From NCBI RefSeq assembly GCF_011601275.1, contig NZ_JAAOLY010000018.1, positions 62,001 to 126,000 of the forward strand: 64,000 nt of DNA. The letters are read 5' to 3'. Under the pieces are notes generated by a model, which searched no databases, had not been told where the DNA came from, and saw only the letters and a program-made list of their open reading frames with translations. Source of the DNA: Janthinobacterium lividum (GTDB lineage: Bacteria > Pseudomonadota > Gammaproteobacteria > Burkholderiales > Burkholderiaceae_D). A program made the position numbers and the translations under genes. This document shows, one piece after another, positions 61,029-64,000 of this stretch; position 1 is the first letter of the stretch; each line of letters opens with the position of its first letter.

Positions 61029-63293
61029 ATGAAATTTCGTTTCCCTATCGTCATCATTGACGAGGATTTCCGTTCTGAAAATACGTCCGGCCTGGGCATT
61101 CGCGCCCTTGCCGCCGCAATGGAAAAAGAAGGCATGGAAGTGCTGGGCGTGACCAGCTACGGCGATTTGTCGCAATTTGCCCAGCAACAATCGCGCGCGT
61201 CGGCCTTCGTGCTGTCGATCGACGATGAAGAATTCGGCGGCGGTTCCATCGAGGAAACCGACCACGCCTTGAAATCGCTGCGCGCCTTCGTCGAGGAAAT
61301 CCGCTACAAGAACGCCGACATCCCTATTTATCTGTACGGCGAAACGCGCACTTCGCGCCATATCCCCAACGATATCCTGCGCGAACTGCATGGTTTCATC
61401 CACATGTTCGAAGATACGCCGGAATTCGTCGCGCGCCACATCATCCGCGAAGCGAAGTCCTACCTGGACGGCCTGTCGCCGCCGTTTTTCCGCGCGCTCG
61501 TGCACTACGCCAACGACGGCTCCTACTCGTGGCACTGCCCCGGCCACTCGGGCGGCGTGGCGTTCCTCAAATCCCCGATCGGCCAGATGTTCCACCAGTT
61601 CTTCGGTGAAAACATGTTGCGCGCCGACGTCTGCAACGCCGTCGAGGAACTGGGCCAGCTGCTCGACCATACGGGTCCTGTCGCCGCGTCCGAGCGCAAT
61701 GCGGCGCGCATCTTCAATGCCGACCATTGCTATTTCGTCACCAACGGCACCTCGACTTCGAACAAGATGGTGTGGCACTCGACCGTGGCGCCAGGCGACA
61801 TCGTCGTCGTCGACCGCAACTGCCACAAGTCGATCCTGCATTCGATCATCATGTGCGGCGCCATCCCCGTGTTCCTGATGCCGACGCGCAATCACCTGGG
61901 CATCATCGGCCCTATCCCGCTGCATGAATTCACGCCGGAAAGCATTGCCCGCAAGATCGAGGCAAATCCATTCGCGCGCGAAGCGAAGAACAAGAAGCCG
62001 CGCATCCTGACCATCACGCAATCGACCTACGATGGCGTGATCTACAACGTGGAAACCCTGCGCGAAATGCTCGACGGCAAGATCGACACCCTGCACTTCG
62101 ATGAAGCGTGGCTGCCGCACGCCACCTTCCACGATTTCTACAAGAATATGCACGCCATCGGCAAGGACCGTCCGCGCGCCAAGGAATCGATGATCTTCTC
62201 GACCCAGTCCACGCACAAATTGCTGGCTGGCCTGTCGCAGGCCTCGCAAATCCTCGTGCGCGAATCGGACACGGTCAAGCTGGACCAGGACGCCTTCAAC
62301 GAGGCTTACCTGATGCATACCTCGACCTCGCCGCAGTATTCCATCATCGCCTCGTGCGACGTGGCTGCGGCCATGATGGAAGCGCCGGGCGGCACGGCCC
62401 TGGTGGAGGAATCAATCATGGAAGCACTCGATTTCCGCCGCGCCATGAAGAAGATCGACCAGGAGTGGGGCCAGGACTGGTGGTTCCAGGTCTGGGGTCC
62501 GTCCAGCTTCAACGACGAAGGCATGGGCCAGCAGGAAGACTGGATGATACGCGCCGAGGATGACTGGCACGGCTTCGGCGACCTGGCTCCCGGATTCAAC
62601 ATGCTCGACCCGATCAAGGCGACCATCGTCAACCCGGGCCTGTCGCTGGATGGCCAGTTCGGCGACACGGGCATTCCCGCGTCCATCGTCACCAAGTACC
62701 TGGCCGAGCACGGCGTCATCATTGAAAAATGCGGCCTGTACTCGTTCTTCATCATGTTTACCATCGGTATCACCAAGGGCCGCTGGAATACCTTGTTGAC
62801 CGCGTTGCAGCAGTTCAAGGACGACTACGACAAGAACCAGCCGATGTGGCGCATCCTGCCGGAATTTGCGGCAGCCAACCCACGCTACGAAAAAATGGGC
62901 TTGCGCGACCTGTGCCAGCAAATCCACGATTTCTACAAGGCCTACGACGTGGCGCGTCTGACGACGGAAATGTATCTGTCGGACATGATCCCGGCCATGA
63001 AGCCGTCGGATGCCTTCGCCAAGATGGCGCACCGCGAAATCGAGCGCGTGGCCATCGACGAACTGGAAGGCCGCATCACGTCCATCCTGCTGACGCCGTA
63101 TCCACCGGGCATCCCGCTCTTGATCCCGGGCGAGCGCTTCAACAAGACCATCGTCGACTACCTGCGCTTCGCGCGCGACTTCAACGAGCGCTTCCCCGGC
63201 TTCGAGACGGATGTGCATGGTCTCGTGAAACGCGAAGTCGATGGCAAGCGCGGTTATTTTGTCGACTGCGTCAAGTTGGACGAGAACGTCTAA
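61029..63293 (+). CDS. Orn/Lys/Arg decarboxylase (PLP, class III)
   Basis: A 754-residue decarboxylase from the ATG at 61029 (GGAGA five bases before). An N-terminal wing/receiver-like domain (1 to about 130; FPIVIIDEDFRSENTSGLG) precedes the aspartate-aminotransferase-fold core. The core has WHCPGHSGGVAFLKSPIG, TNGTSTSNKMVWHS, DEAWLPHATFHDFY and the PLP-binding Lys in STQSTHKLLAGLSQAS. A C-terminal domain (about 610-754) ends in YPPGIPLLIPGERF. This is the inducible acid-resistance or polyamine type. Choice between lysine, arginine and ornithine cannot be made with confidence. A strong terminator follows. Confidence 0.92.
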   Translation: MKFRFPIVIIDEDFRSENTSGLGIRALAAAMEKEGMEVLGVTSYGDLSQFAQQQSRASAFVLSIDDEEFGGGSIEETDHALKSLRAFVEEIRYKNADIPIYLYGETRTSRHIPNDILRELHGFIHMFEDTPEFVARHIIREAKSYLDGLSPPFFRALVHYANDGSYSWHCPGHSGGVAFLKSPIGQMFHQFFGENMLRADVCNAVEELGQLLDHTGPVAASERNAARIFNADHCYFVTNGTSTSNKMVWHSTVAPGDIVVVDRNCHKSILHSIIMCGAIPVFLMPTRNHLGIIGPIPLHEFTPESIARKIEANPFAREAKNKKPRILTITQSTYDGVIYNVETLREMLDGKIDTLHFDEAWLPHATFHDFYKNMHAIGKDRPRAKESMIFSTQSTHKLLAGLSQASQILVRESDTVKLDQDAFNEAYLMHTSTSPQYSIIASCDVAAAMMEAPGGTALVEESIMEALDFRRAMKKIDQEWGQDWWFQVWGPSSFNDEGMGQQEDWMIRAEDDWHGFGDLAPGFNMLDPIKATIVNPGLSLDGQFGDTGIPASIVTKYLAEHGVIIEKCGLYSFFIMFTIGITKGRWNTLLTALQQFKDDYDKNQPMWRILPEFAAANPRYEKMGLRDLCQQIHDFYKAYDVARLTTEMYLSDMIPAMKPSDAFAKMAHREIERVAIDELEGRITSILLTPYPPGIPLLIPGERFNKTIVDYLRFARDFNERFPGFETDVHGLVKREVDGKRGYFVDCVKLDENV

Positions 63294-63326
63294 AAACGTC
63301 GACCTTCGTTGAACTTCATTAAATAG

Positions 63327-63357
63327 CGCCGCCTGATGCAAATCAGGCGGCGTTTTT
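63327..63357 (+). terminator. Decarboxylase terminator
   Basis: CGCCGCCTGAT and ATCAGGCGGCG form a perfect 11-bp stem with a GCAA loop, followed by TTTTT. It lies 34 bases after the stop codon. Confidence 0.95.
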
Positions 63358-63453
63358 CATTTCATGAACTACCGCGCACGCTTGCGCCAGATCAAACGGC
63401 TGGGGTGTCGGGCTTCTAAGATGGGCGACTCGTGCCCTCGTGATGGCTGGCAT

Positions 63454-64000
63454 ATGACGCTCAAGGTGTGGCTGGAAATCGTGCAGCAGGCGGCGGCTGG
63501 CAGTGGCGCCTTGCTGATGACGGCCTTGAAGCAGGCTCAGGTAACTGTTGCCCGGCGGCACGATGGCGAGGAGGATGGGGCGGGCATCGTGCTGTTTGCC
63601 GAGGCCAATGCCGCGCTGCTGCAAGCGCTGCCGGCGCTATGCCACCATGCTTCCGTACTGGCCATTGCCGCCTGCGGCCAGCCCCCTAGCTGCGCGCAAA
63701 AGCGCGCACTGCTGGCGGCAGGCGCGCTCGATGTGCTGCTGTGGCCGGCCGGTAGCATCGATGCGGGCCAGGTGCTGGCGCGCCTGCAGCGCTGGCAGGC
63801 CGTGGCGCAGTTGCTGGCGTCCAGCGCCGTGCGCCAGCAACTGGTGGGCGACAGCGCGGCCTGGACCGCCTTGCTGCACCAGGTGGTGGAAATGGCGGCC
63901 TTCAGCCAGGCGTCGATGCTGATCACGGGCGAGACGGGCACGGGCAAGGATTTACTGGCGCAACTGGTCCACCGCCTCGGCAACTGCAGCGGCGACTTCA
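63454..64000 (+). CDS. Sigma-54-dependent regulator, 3' partial
   Basis: The frame is open to the right edge of the window. Starts at 63364, 63421 and 63454 are all in frame, and none has a clear ribosome binding site; 63454 begins at TLKVWLEIVQ. Residues about 1-115 resemble a degenerate receiver domain (GIVLFAEANAALL, ALDVLLWPAG). A linker with QQLVGDSAAWTALLHQVVEMA follows, then the AAA+ Walker A ITGETGTGKDLLAQLVHRL that marks sigma-54 activators. The rest (GAFTGA loop, HTH) lies beyond the window. Its position after the decarboxylase suggests a separate regulator. Confidence 0.85.
   Translation, partial: MTLKVWLEIVQQAAAGSGALLMTALKQAQVTVARRHDGEEDGAGIVLFAEANAALLQALPALCHHASVLAIAACGQPPSCAQKRALLAAGALDVLLWPAGSIDAGQVLARLQRWQAVAQLLASSAVRQQLVGDSAAWTALLHQVVEMAAFSQASMLITGETGTGKDLLAQLVHRLGNCSGDF

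Overview
The window looks like a chromosome segment of a high-GC betaproteobacterium, most likely Oxalobacteraceae (Janthinobacterium/Massilia-like). This is an inference from protein sequences and gene neighbourhoods (gloB / methyltransferase / rnhA / dnaQ, thyA and folA, several GGDEF-EAL proteins, LeuE, FadL). No 16S gene is present to confirm it.

Region 1 (1 to about 9.4 kb) is the right end of a prophage or phage-like integrative element sitting on the 3' end of a tRNA-Val(CAC) gene. It holds the recombination/early module as a tightly coupled plus-strand operon: a coiled-coil protein, a KTSC protein, two unknown phage proteins, NinB, an RdgC protein fused to an FtsK gamma (KOPS-binding) domain, an ASCH-like protein, a PD-(D/E)XK-like protein, a SNF2 helicase, an AlpA/excisionase-like protein and a tyrosine integrase. 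A single AT-richer minus-strand membrane gene (4575-5222) interrupts the operon like a phage moron. The left end of the element lies outside the window.

Region 2 (9.4 to 23.9 kb) is core chromosome: tRNA-Val, dnaQ, rnhA, a SAM methyltransferase, gloB, aceB with a divergent LysR regulator, cspA, an Hpt protein, upp, an AidB-like acyl-CoA dehydrogenase, a PAS-GGDEF-EAL protein, an HDOD-GAF protein and aroC.

Region 3 (23.9 to 48.6 kb): a REC-DUF3369-GGDEF-EAL protein behind a long, strongly structured 5' leader; a CBS protein; a 2OG-Fe(II) oxygenase; metY with a hydrolase; a PoNi-like immunity protein next to a WG-repeat/DUF6630 protein; a phytase-like lipoprotein; YihY; wrbA-DUF2069-FAD oxidase-DUF4124-FtsX permease-AttH as an overlapping run; an ABC exporter; leuE; a threonine aldolase; and an outer-membrane FadL.

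Region 4 (48.6 to 64 kb): a CACHE-like PAS-GGDEF-EAL protein; thyA coupled to a SUKH (SMI1/KNR4) protein; a TonB receptor with a Gly/Pro tail; a three-gene TerD-family operon (TerD, TerD-TerA, TerD-vWA); a hydrolase coupled to folA; an Orn/Lys/Arg decarboxylase whose ribosome binding site directly follows an intrinsic terminator; and the start of a sigma-54 regulator.

Cross-cutting points. Three of the convergent gene junctions carry members of one REP-like palindrome family whose stems co-vary. Two plus-strand leaders (24.1 kb and 60.9 kb) look like cis-regulatory RNAs. Three GGDEF-EAL proteins point to heavy cyclic-di-GMP signalling. The best candidates for something undescribed are the RdgC-FtsK gamma fusion, the two structured leaders and the reduced TerD-fusion operon.
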